A stretch of 64,000 nt of DNA from Trichobilharzia regenti. Its lineage: Eukaryota; Platyhelminthes; Trematoda; Strigeidida; Schistosomatidae. Each line of letters opens with the position of its first letter. The first letter of the stretch is position 1. The notes below the pieces were generated by a model. It was given only the letters and a program-made list of their open reading frames with translations, did not search any database and was not told where the DNA came from. Positions 33,819 to 46,000 of the stretch are shown in pieces. The position numbers and the translations under genes are program-made. Location of the stretch: positions 170,375,509-170,439,508 of the forward strand of contig OX235262.1 in NCBI GenBank assembly GCA_944472135.2. The letters are read 5' to 3'.

Positions 33819-34212
33819 ATATAGGGTCAGGCTGGAAAAAAGCTAGCGGAGGTCAAACAAAAACATGGAACCAGTCAATGAAATCCACAACAGTTAGTTT
33901 AAGCCACTTAAGAAGGTGTGGACTTCCTGACTGGTTGGGGTCCTCGGGATGGTAAAAACCAATGGTTGGAAACAATTGTTGATATGGCTCAAAATCGTTC
34001 TAAATGGCTGGTGCAGATGCATCCACTCCTTGTGACTTATGATTTCCAACGAAACTGTTTTGTTCTTCATTACTACTATTCCTTTGTCTCACACCTCTGT
34101 TTACTGTCTCTATTATGCATTTCTTCTACTTCCTTCTTTCTTTGTGTGCTACATGGAGTGTGGCGACTTGAACTGCTGCACATATGTGCAAAGTTCTATG
34201 TCGAAAACAGAC
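33819..34212 (+). mobile_element. RTE-C 3' end
   Basis: ATAGGGTCAGGCTGGAAAAA begins the match, followed by GGQTKTW, then [26 protein letters not shown]-rich 3' UTR and TTCTATGTCGAAAACAGAC at the terminus. It joins head-to-head with the inverted RTE 5' segment at 33818. Confidence 0.85.
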
Positions 34213-34934
34213 TTCTTGTATAGAAGACTAGCAAAACGACTTATTATAGGCAAGAGTAGCACGCACAGCAACGTATTGGTGACGCAGGTCTCTATAAACA
34301 AAGCCATCATCCGCCTAATTTAATGAAATCGTTATTCCTGTCAACTAGTTTACCATTTGAATAGCCTCTATACGCCTGCGAACACTACGGAAATCTTTCC
34401 ACAGGTATATTAGCAAGCTATGAGGGTGGTATAACTCACGCTCATACCTTCTATATAACGTCTGCTATGGTTAATATTGAATTTGTGGGTAGTTAGTAAG
34501 GCAGCCTGACTGAACGCTGTCATCCCCTAACAAGCTTAACACCTATGAGCTGAGGGATGATGATGCGACACACATCCCTAAGGCTACAGATAAGTTAAAA
34601 CTGATTTTACATTGTTTCAGCAGCTGCTGTAATCTAATTCACTGAAGTGAGGGAATTCGGTGCAAAAAAATCCTTTCTATATGTGCAATTATTGAACGTG
34701 GTAACATAACGTTGGAATCTATACAAATAGGAAGTCTAGATGGAACAGACAACTTGTTAACTTCAGTGGACTGAAAGCTCTAAAAAACTCCGAACCTGAC
34801 TTATATTTTTGTCGCATAGTGCATGAATTGTAGATGCTATCACACAGGAACTAAATAGACCAAAAAAATCTTGATAAACTTACTGACGAGTGCCAACAAG
34901 AACGGGACCTAGGTCATGCAAGCCTTCCTGCTGA
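34213..34934. other. no feature recognised
   Basis: Nothing supportable beyond AT-rich sequence. Confidence 0.4.
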
Positions 34935-35345
34935 GTGTCTCCAATCATCTAATAACAGACAGTTTTTTTTTCATGTCTTCCACTCTCAGAGGCGATGTCT
35001 CACAACCATAAATGAGGACGGAGCAGACTGCTCAGCAGTACACACGTCCTTTGATCGATAGCTGGTTGTATATCACATCTGAGCTAGGGGTTACGTCAGT
35101 TGTCAAATGTCACACAAAATCTTTGGTATGATTACTAGTAACAGGTCGATCCCTAGGTTGCTGAAGTCAGTTCCATTAATATAGCTGTGATAAAATTAAA
35201 CAGAAATGGTGACGGAGAGTATCCTTGATGGACACCAGTGGTTATCGTCATTTCAGATGACAAATATCCGTAAGCTCTTACACTGCCTGAATTCTGGTAA
35301 CCTGTTGGATTCATAAACCAGCTTTAGTGTCGTTCACAGGATATG
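34935..35345 (-). mobile_element. RTE-C reverse transcriptase fragment, rearranged
   Basis: The right part (35345-35100, minus) translates to NPTGYQNSGSVRAYG and TTGVHQGYSPSPFLFNFI, the RT block before YADD. The left part (35075-34950) matches the later YCSAVRSVLL, ETWP-like region ahead of DHRCLRS. About 300 bp between these blocks in the intact family are missing. Confidence 0.7.
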
Positions 35346-35399
35346 TAGGAATCTCTTGAGGAAGTTAGGGACAAAAAATCTTCGAAATTCATATACTTT

Positions 35400-35775
35400 G
35401 AAAATTGTGACTTTCCAGGAGTATACGAAGAACGTTTCACGCAGCGAACCTGTGTTTGTTATTCTCTAGCCGAGGAATGGTTGGGACGCAAACGAAGGAT
35501 AAGCTAGATAGTTTTGCCACATCTACGTGCATTTATCAATTCAATTGTACCCGCGGTGACAGTTATGTTAGGCGTATTACTAGACAGCTTAGCCGACGTG
35601 TTACTGAACATCTCCCAGCGTGGTGGTGTAGCAAAGGACAGAAAAAAAAAACAATCCATAGCTCCGTTTTGTCACATTCAGTTGATAGTGAGCTTTCAAG
35701 GTAATTCATCGTATCTCACCGAATTTTCCCAATAGACTTCGTATTCGCCTACTGCTTGCAGCTGAGGAGATAGTC
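35400..35775 (+). mobile_element. Penelope-like element, GIY-YIG endonuclease remnant
   Basis: Frame 35456-35704 contains LDSFATSTCIYQFNCTRGDS, YVRRITRQLSRRVTEHLPAW and HSSVLSHSVDS, the layout of a PLE endonuclease: a conserved Y..C.C leader, GxSYVGxT-like strand, RxxEH and a later histidine region. The G-Y-I-G core is degraded (DSYVRR). PLEs encode an RT and this GIY-YIG nuclease; only the nuclease end is left. Confidence 0.75.
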
Positions 35776-36424
35776 ATTCGAACTATTAGGCCAAAAGTAT
35801 GCATTCAAAAGAAGTTCGTAGAGCCATTATCCCTCTCTTGACCAGTTAAGATCTAATTAACTGATGACGTCTCCCCACCCCGTACTTATATTTTCAACCC
35901 CTCTCTTATCACATCTTCACTAAAAACGTGTCTCATTTTCTTCCCTTACAATCTAGCATTACTTAATCGGTTCATTTGTTTTTCTTAGCCTTTATTGACT
36001 ACTACGTCTACCTGAACATTTATTTGTTTAATCATGCCGTTTTTTCATTATTCTTGTTATCACAGATCGCCTTACGTTTTCATCATTATTACTGATAGAA
36101 CCATTGTTATTACTATCATTATTATGACTGAATGCACAATTTATATTCACCATCTTATTATCCTATAGACAAAACGCCATGATTGGTTTATATTTGAATA
36201 TTTACTTTTGAGGTTATGTATATTAGAGTTAGGCCTGATGAGATCTAATTGAAAGCACAATATTGTTCGCTTAACTGTGTTGTTCTAAATTCTATTTTTG
36301 CTTTTAGATTACCATTGTCTAGCTGTACTCAACTCCTTCAATTATATTACATCATCAAACCTAGTTACTTAATGTTGGAGTATTTATTAGGTTATAACAT
36401 GATTGTTACTATTATTTTTCCTTT
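35776..36424. other. no feature recognised
   Basis: The first ~100 bp may be the end of the Penelope-like element. The rest is unassigned AT-rich sequence. Confidence 0.35.
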
Positions 36425-36600
36425 GTGTCCCCAGTGGAACATAGGGTTTTATGGTCTACCAGTAGCAACGGTGCAGTTGCTAGCCCCATGTCCAACGTTC
36501 CCTCTTTTAACAGGCTTATTACCGTCGGTCGTGGATCGAACCTTGAACCATGTGCATCGTTGGCGAGTGTTCTACCACGGAGTGAATTACCTAAAGCCTT
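36425..36600 (-). mobile_element. SINE2b, decayed
   Basis: The minus strand reads CTCCGTGGTAGAACACTCGC, GGTTCGATCCACGACC (B box 36522-36537), then GAACGTTGGACATGGGGCTA and CCCTATGTTCCACTGGGGAC. It lies 300 bp after the polymerase gamma stop codon. Confidence 0.75.
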
Positions 36601-36893
36601 ACATTTCCCTTTGTGATGTTACCAAGATATATACTGCAGTCTGAGATGCAGTATTAACTCCCGTATATCTACTGACGGCGTTGTCTACTTACATATTTAT
36701 AACTGACTGGAACATATAACTTCATTTATGTGCATACCTTTAAAAAATTGTTTATTAAAGATAATAAATAAAAGGACAAAAAAATTTCAAATTGGCGCAT
36801 AAAAAATTTATTAGTCTTGAAATACTCTATGTGAATATAAAAAAAGAAATGCATATACACACATATGTGTTAGGAAGAAAAAAATTATCTACA

Positions 36894-37070
36894 TTATTGA
36901 TCCATAGATCCACCAGTACGTTCAAGTATCTCTTCCATTGTTAGCGATTGCCCAGGAGGTATACCATAACTCTTTTCAATGCCATTCGAATTTGATGGTG
37001 TAACACAATCATCTTTAGCCTCTTTGCGTATACATGTATCCACTTCTACTGAGCTGAAAAATGCCACTGA
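36894..37070 (-). CDS. POLG: POLG terminal exon
   Basis: Fifty-eight codons plus [40 protein letters not shown], ending GGSMDQ. It keeps the fingers-palm closing helix region and the PSN..YGIP tail, then stops about 15 residues short of the human end. Confidence 0.95.
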   Translation of the reverse strand, partial: SVAFFSSVEVDTCIRKEAKDDCVTPSNSNGIEKSYGIPPGQSLTMEEILERTGGSMDQ

Positions 37071-40000
37071 CTAAACAAAGAGTAAAAGTATAAATGGATA
37101 CATTAAACGAATTGAAACATCTGTAAACTAAAATATCTAAGTGAATCGTTTAAAAGTTAATAAAATACATTCACTATTTGTATATATACATAAAACATAC
37201 AAACTAATCGCTGTAACTATCATAATTTACACATAATAGAGATTTATAGCTTAGATGGATGATTTGTGGTTAAGTTGTGTTCTCTAACATGGATGGCATA
37301 GTTGTGAAGCTTTTATTGTCCTACGGGAACTACATTTGTGCTGAGAGCTGTCTGCCAGCCAAAATTGCTAGACAGTAATTTACGTTAACGTTTACGCCCC
37401 AAATCTTGGTCATGAGAATAAAAAACAAGAACAAAGACTACCTCAACAACCAATTACAGTAGACTTTGCGTGGGTGGATACGATTAGCAGATATGTGGTC
37501 TGACCAGCAAAGAAACAGCCACAAAGAGATGACAGAATAACTTTCAGCGAGAAAACAACCAATCAGAAGACGCTGTTTCTCTACTAATAATAACCAATGA
37601 TAATGTGCACAAAAATATATAAATATCTGTCGATTTCCTCAATAAGCGATCTGTTGCCTGGCCCTTGTCTTCTGTCGTTGCACAATTTCACGGCATACTT
37701 CAGATTGAAGAATGAAAGCTTCTCAACCAAAACATTCGGCTCGGAGAACACAACTACACCAAAACTAACTATACAAAATAAAAGACTACGACTTCAGTAG
37801 TTACCAAAGTTAGCAGTGTAAAACGTCAAAGGAGATTAATTAATTTTTTTCATTATATAACTTTATCAACCTATGCGCCTATGGTAGTCTTTTTTTAGCT
37901 GACTTCACGTCTATCCATTTGCTTCTCATTCGAAACCCTACCCCATGCCACCCAACCCGTCGTTGCCGACAGTCATGTTCCATTCGGCGGCCTGGGGGTG
38001 ATTTTATTCAAAGGTAGCCTCAGAGAATGTTCAATCTATCTGCTTCTGCATATTTGTTTGGCAATTCAATCTTCAGAATCGACCGAAGGTAGCTTCCTAT
38101 TTATGAAAATCTTCAGCTTGTTGGAAACACTTTCTGGGTATTGTTCCTTATGCTAGTTGTAGTAGATTTGCGGGCTGAATTAAGAGTATTGAAGATCTGT
38201 CTTGGTTTTTCCATCTCTTGTAGAGAGAACATAGTGAAGTGAAATGTGGTGCTGAAGCCCTGTGCTCATTTAAGCACCTGCAGGAATAATAATATTAATG
38301 CTTATGTCAATTCACCTTTTCTGGTACTATCTTCATAGAATCTCTTGATATTCAATTGATGTCCAAATTAACTGTCTTGAATACAACACAAACTTATTCA
38401 GGACATACAATATACCAAGTGAAATAATAGCCAACAAGTTGAGAAAATCGATTCAAAAGAGGTTTAATGGGGGTAAGCTGCAACTTATATTTTACAAAAC
38501 TGGTTGTGATTTTGAAACTGTGAGAGACGAAGTACTAAAGCTGGCCACCTCTAATTGTATCTGTCAATTCAGCTGCTCCTGTCGAGTCAGTTATATTGGC
38601 CGTTCCTTTGGGTAGCTAATTTCTCGTGGTAGAGAACACCCACCAGTGTGGTTAAATAAAGGTGTTGTTAAAACCATCGTCCAAACAAACCACACAGCTA
38701 GCTAGCACTGATGAGTCTTTCTCTATTGTCTATCGGGGTATCGAACAGAAGAGGCCATTCCAATTCAACTTAGATGATCGTTCTGATCTCTGCGTGTAAA
38801 CAAAAACAGGTTCAGCTAGCAACTATTGATATCCTGGCCTTTTGTCAGGCCTATAAATTCATAAATTCTGTGTGTGTGTGTGTTACTTCCCTGAATTTAT
38901 CTGATGTTCGGTGAGTTTAGTGTGATATTAATGCATATTATTTCTCTCTCTCTCTTACTGATGCTATTTTTGAAATGTAATCTGATGATATTACCAATTC
39001 AGTGTAATTTCAAACAGCATTAAAGTTGTTAACAAGAATATTTTTCTAGTGATTATGGTTATGATAAATGTAGAACCTGATGACGAATTTCTGTATGTCT
39101 GTTTTTAACATAGAACTTTGTACCTGTGTGCAGCAGTTCAAGTCGCCACACTCCCTCCATGTAGCACACAAAGCAAGAGAAGAAAGTAAAAAGAAATGTA
39201 AAATAGAGACGGTAAACAGAGATGTGAGGCAGAAAGAATAGTAATATCGAAGAACAATAGGGTTTTATTGGATATTATAAGTCACAAGGAGTGATGAATG
39301 CATCTGCGTCAGCCACTGAGAACAATTTTGAGCCATGTCATCGATTGTCTCCAGCCATTGGTGTTTACCATCACAAGGACCCGAACCAGGAAGTCTACAC
39401 CTTCCTACGTGGCTTAGACTAACTGTCGTGGATTTCATTGACTGATGAAGCCATGTTCTGGTTTGACCCTATGTCAGCTAACATTGCCCATCGGTCGAGG
39501 TAGGCGATAACTAGGCTACACGACGTCGTCAATTGATTTCCCCTCCTTACCTAGCACTCATACGAAGCCTAACCTCAATATTGCTCACCTTATTATACCA
39601 CTTCACACGGGAGATAGAGCGCAGGCACCTATGATCAAAAACAGCTAGCCAGGCTTTTCATGTCTTCCACTCTCAATGGCCAGGCCTCACAGCCATAAAG
39701 GAAGGCGAAGCGGAATGCTGCTGAGCAGTACACATGCCCTTTAGTCTATAGCTCTGGATAATGACGAATTTATCAGTGAGGAATATTCTTTATTCGTTAA
39801 TCAGTGTTTTAAGTTTTTTATGCATATCTTCAATGAACATGCAATAGGCTTTATTCTACTTCACTAATATAATCTTTACGCGGGAATTTAAAATTAAACT
39901 AAATAACTAGGAATAATTAGTTAATTTAAGTTGCATGAATGTTTGGTAAAATACGCTAAAAACAAAAGTAATCCAACAATGGAAGAATTCGATGCTTACA

Positions 40001-43000
40001 ATATATCGTACTTATTTTTATGGCCTAACAGAAGTTTACATAAAAATAATATAGAATAATTGGGAAAGCTTACTTCTGGTAGGTCACGCATACCAACTTG
40101 ATAGACGAAAAATGTTCTTGTTAATAAATTACTAATCTGTAAACAAATTTTGAAAAGAAAAAAAATATTTCACACGAATGTAAACAAAAAAATATAATAA
40201 AAGCAAGCAGTTAAACTGGTGGCACTATTTTGTTTTAAATTTTTTTTAAAAATCGGCGGTCTGTTTAAAACTTGGGCTAACAAAACACTCCATCATTATA
40301 TATTTACATATAATTTCTTTTCGTTCAGTTTGCTTTAATCTATTAAAAAATATGGCTTCTAATGGTGTTTTCAACTCTCACAAGTGTCTAAAACGTTTAC
40401 AACCTACTGATTCGCAAGTATCTACTAAACATGAGAGGAAGCGAAATCGTGGTTGGGGACGTACTTCAAGAAAATGAGATAAGTGTTCCTGAGATTTTTA
40501 GTTCAAACACTGCCAATGCCTGAGAATTGAAACTAATTACCTACTGTGTTCAACTATTGAGCTATTGTTTTGTAATTGCGTCAAAAATGTACTTATACAC
40601 CTTTAAAAAAAACTGATTGTCAAACAAATGTTGTGGATTTCTCGACAGAGGGAGGCAGGGAAGAAATATCATATGAGGGATTGGTTTTCGCTTCAGGTTA
40701 GACAACAGTGAGTCAAGTGATTTACTCTCAGTAATCATATTGCTCGAGGATCGTGGACAAAGAGAAACGTAACCTCTGTCCAGTCTTACTACTGGCCAGG
40801 GGAGGTCTAGAAGTTCGTCAACGGGGAATAGAACCCAGATCTCTCACATGGTTGTTAGGCATCCAGTTACTAAGCCAACGATGGTACTTTTCACCAAGAC
40901 ACTCCGAATGAAGCAAATAAGCAAATAGTCAAGGTAGTCACGACGGCCTGCTTAAATCATTGGGTTACTTAGATTTTCTATCCCCCCAAGTGAATTGTTT
41001 TAAATCCTGTTCAAATTGTTTTAATCATCTAGTTACTGCATGAGTCTCAGTTTATACTCGCGCACAATTTTAAACAACTTCCTACCTACCTCAAAAAGAA
41101 GATATCGACTAGCATTGAAGCACATACTTCGAATGGAACAAAATTCCTTCAGATGACATATAATCGATTATTTTATTATTGAAAGATTCTACACAAGGGG
41201 TAATTACCTTGCAATGGAACTCATGGAACCCTCTGTACTATGTAGAAACGCATTTTTTCAGAATGAAGCCATTATTATTATTATTACTATTAGATGATGC
41301 TTTCGCATACCTAAGGTGCGTCGGTGGCATGGCGGTAGAATGCTTGCCGACCACGCCATCTGTGGTCCGGGGTTCGAGTCCCTGACACCGACTCACTCCT
41401 TTACCACCCGTAAGCCAGTAATAAGACTGGTAAATAGGGAAGGCTGGGCATGAGGCGGGTTAGCAACTGCATCCCGTAAAAAATAAACACCACTGCTATC
41501 GAAACTTCAAGCCTCTAGCTTGAAGCCCTATATTCCACCACTAGGGACGTAAAGGAATAAAAAAGAGCCGAGTCACAAATCAACACTAGCGAAGAGGTCG
41601 GCGTCGAAAAGCACTGGGATAAATTGAAGACGGTGTGGAGCCAAACCTGCATGGAAGTTCTAGGCAGAAAGAAGAGACAGGGCAAACAGTGGCTCACTAT
41701 GGACACTTGGAAACTAATAGAGGAGAGAAGGATAGTGAAACAAAAGATTATCCAGTGCACCGACGAGCAACAAAAACAGGAGTTGAATGCAAGCTACAAT
41801 ACGCTGAACAAAAGAATGAAGAAGAGTGTCAGGGAAGACAGAAGAAAATATTATGAAGCCATGGAAAGTGAAGCAGAACAACCTGCAGTGCAGGCAAAGG
41901 AGACCTCGCCACACTCTACCAAACAACTAGGAACCTATTGGGCAAAAGTTCGACACAGATTAAGCCAGTCAAGGATGGTAATGGAAAGTCAATCACCAAA
42001 GAGGTGGAGCAAAGAAAACACTGGGCTGAACACCTCAAAAGACTTCTAAATCGCCCGCCATCTACAACGCGCCCAACAATATCAACAACGGAAGCAGAAC
42101 TACCAGTGAACATTGACCCCCCGACAAAATCAGAAGTCATGAATGCAATCAAGATGCTAAAAGCTGGAGAAGCAACAGGACCAGATGGAATCCCAGTAGA
42201 AGCTGTGAAAATAGACCCAGAGACAACAGCGGACTTGATGACGCCACTGCTGGAGAAGGTGTGGATAGAGGGCAAAGTACCTGAGGATTGGAAGAAAAGA
42301 TACTTATTCAAACTACCAAAGAAAGGAGACTTAAGTCAATGCAAAAACTGGCGTGGAATTATACTCATGTCCATCCCAAGCAAAATACTAAGTCGCATCA
42401 TCCCGGGGAGAATCAAACAAGCCAACGTGGATGAAAAACTCCGACCGGAACAAGCTGGATTCAGGAGAAACAAGTCATGTATTGATCAAAGCTTGGGATG
42501 GTAGTCACCCCTGTATCTCGACTTCATCGACTTTGAAAATGCCTTCGACAGCGTCGATCGAGAGGTGATTTGGCAAACACTTCGCTACTACGGGGTCCCG
42601 TCGACAATTATACATCTCATCCAATGACAATGCTGCATGCCAAGTAATCCACAACGGGAAAATTACGGAAGCCTTTGAAGTGAGGACGGGAGTAAGGCAA
42701 GACTGTCTACTATCGCCAATGATCTTCCTGATTGCAGTAGACTGGATAATGCGACAGACAACGGGCAATGAGGAAACAGGCATAAAATGGACTCACACAA
42801 AAAACTTGGAGGATCTCGACTTCGCCGATGACATATGTCTGATTTCTCACAAACTGGAAGATATGCAAGTGAAAAGCAACGAGTTGGCAAAAGAAGCATC
42901 ACAAATAGGACTTCAAGTGAACATAGATAAAACAGAGGTGATGAAGATTCCTGACCAACACCAACAGCAACAACAACAACAGACGACAGTCAGCATGAAT

Positions 43001-46000
43001 GGGAGGAACCTGAAAGAAACAACATCCTTTACCTACCTACCCGGGAAGCATCGTTTCAACTACAGGCCGACGGAACTGACGAGGATATCAAAACCAGAAT
43101 CGGAAAAGCAAGACAAGCTTTTACCACTCTTAAGTCTGTGTGGAGGTCAACAGCACTCAGCATCAAAAATAAGATCCGGATTTTCAACTCCAATGTGAAG
43201 TCAGTCAGTGCTACTTTACGGATCAGAGACTTGGCGCGTCATAAAGAGCATCTCCAACAAACTTCAGACCTTCATTAACAGTTGTCTTCGCTCAATACTC
43301 AAGATCGGATGGCCGGCCAGAAAAGATCAACAACAAAGATCTCTGGGAGCGAACCAACCAGGAACCGATTGTGAAACCAGTAAGCAGGAAGAAATGGAGA
43401 TGGATTGGCCATACACTGAGAAAACCATCAAGTGACATCACTAGACAAGCCCTCGAGTGGAACCCGGAAGGGAAGCGGCGAGTTGGTCGTCCAAAGGTGA
43501 CGTGGAGGAGATGAAAGCATGTGGGCAGACTTGGAGCGGAGTGAAAAAGTTGGCAGAAAACCGAAGGCACTGGAGACGCGCAGCTGAGGCCCTATGTTTC
43601 TCTAGGAATTAAAGGATGTAATAATAATAATTTTCCCTTAAAAGTGTTCTATTAATTTAATAGACAGAAGAATACAAACTCGTGATACTGAGAAACAATA
43701 GACTCACTTGTAGTGCAAGTGCAACTTGATTAACATACTCCTTTGGACACAGGTATCTTATTTCATCGTGTATACTAATGCATAAACGTGCAGGAATCCT
43801 GTACTTGTTAATAAGCCAACGCATGAAAACAAGCATGCAGTGTAGATAATCAACAGCAGAACTTTGTACAACCCAATTTACCCGGCTAGGTAAAAACTTG
43901 TAATATTAATAATAATAATAAAGAAATTCATGAATTAAATGATCAATAAGTACAGTGATTATTTAAAAAACAAAGTAATATCAAGTGGTGGTTTGCAAGG
44001 AATTGATTAGTTACAGGTTTGATCACAGGCTGGTATAGGACACCTGATAATACGAGACAGTGGTTTCGTCCTAATTTAGGACTTTTCGGCGATACGCATC
44101 CACCAAGGTTTAAACCCAGGAACTTCCGGTTACAGCATTTGAAGTTATTTATCGCATTCCAACTGATCTTAATTTTTCTTTACGAGTTCGTCTTCTACAT
44201 ACATCTGAAGCCATCGAAGTCTACCTGTAGAAGCCTAACCTGTGTATTCAGAAGAAATTTGAAAAGCTACTTTCTTTACCTTGGCTATCATTACATGGAA
44301 TGCGTAAACCGGACTATTTCGCCCTACCGCTAAGACTTTTAAAAATTATCATTGTCCAAGTTATTTTCTTTCGGTTACAGCATTTCATCATGAGCTGACA
44401 TCGGTTAGAGAACCATTAGAAAACATGGGAGTACTGGAAAGCCAGTTGTTTCATCCTAGTTTGGGACTCTTCACAGCATGCATGCACGGGGGCTCGAACC
44501 CGGGTCCTTCTGGCTACAAGGCAAGCTGGTAGACCATTAAGCCACTGGGACCCGATCCAATAGCCTGTGAATTCCAACTTTTGTCAATTCATGACATAGC
44601 GCGACCGCTAGCCGATGTCTTCGGCGATTATTTGTCCTCATATCTGACCTGCTGCACCCTACTGGTCACGACTTCCCACTAGAACCCCAGGTAACTACCT
44701 ACCTGAATAGGGCCAGTCGCTGGTGAGCATCTCGTTGATATTTAAGCAATGAATTTGTAGGGATTTTATTGATTGGTAACAGGATTTCATCATGAGCTGA
44801 CATCGGTTAGAGAACCATTGAAAAACCTGCAGGGAGTACCGGATAGCTGTTTCGTCGGAGGATGTCAGCTCATGATGAAATCCTGTAACCAATCAATCCA
44901 ATCCCTACAAATCAACACTCTAATGATTTTCTCTACTTCAACTGCCTCTTACGTAATCAACTTGAACACTCGCTTATTCCTTATAATGAGTCTTCATTTT
45001 ATCAGAATTAGGTGCTATGCAATCGACTTGTTGTAACCATTTCTACCCTTTAATTGTGTGTACTAATTTTCTTCGTTAACTATCACCTCATGTTGATACT
45101 GACCAATTATGGTTAACAGACATATCGCTCCTTGATTGGTAAAATGTTGTGTATTGTATTAGAAATGCTATATATGTATATTATAGTAGATCCAGATCCA
45201 GAGAGATCACTAGCTAATTGAAAAGTAAATATTTCAGTAGATCAATCCTAATGCAATACTGTTAGTATTGAATATTATACATAATTTAGATCACTAATTT
45301 CAATAGGCTTTATCAGCACAGCCTATAATGAATTCATAGTTTTAAACCATAATATGATCTAACGAGTATACTAAGCAAAGTGAAACGATCGTAATAATAA
45401 TAACAATACCATATTCTCTTACATCATCTTTGACAAGTTTTGGATTCAATGCACGTGTGAGTTGAGCATTTAAAAATGGTGTGCATGGTTCAGAACTACG
45501 AGCGATCGACTCCAATTGATTGAATACAGCTGATTCACTGCCTCCACGCCAAATAGACGATGAATTGCCATTCGTGGGAGAATCCACCATGGTACGTTGT
45601 CCTTTGGTGATTCGAAACAATTGTTTCGCCTTTAAACTTGCCTGTTCCGGCTGAGAAATAACAAAAACAAAGCATATTACTGCAGGCACAGTATTTTATA
45701 ATTTGCTAGATGAAAATATAAGGGTGACCTGACTACATTAAGAGGGAGGGGGGGCATAATTTCTCTCCCATCTATCCTTTGTTACTCTGAGTGGATTTTA
45801 CTATGAATATTCCTTTTGGTTCCGAGTGGAAATAAGGTCTTTAACAGAACATCCACACTTTGTCTTGTTATCTGCAGTCCCCTTTAGCTGGGTCGACGAT
45901 TGATCATAGGCCCTCATCTCCTCTTCAAAGGATCTCCCCCATATCACACTCGAGTCCCGATCGAGCGGTGGCCTGGAGTGCAACATCACCCGATGGTTTC

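Noticed and set aside
38865..38960. Short (TG)n and (TC)n runs as regulatory elements
   Set aside because: They are ordinary microsatellites of fewer than 15 bp each.
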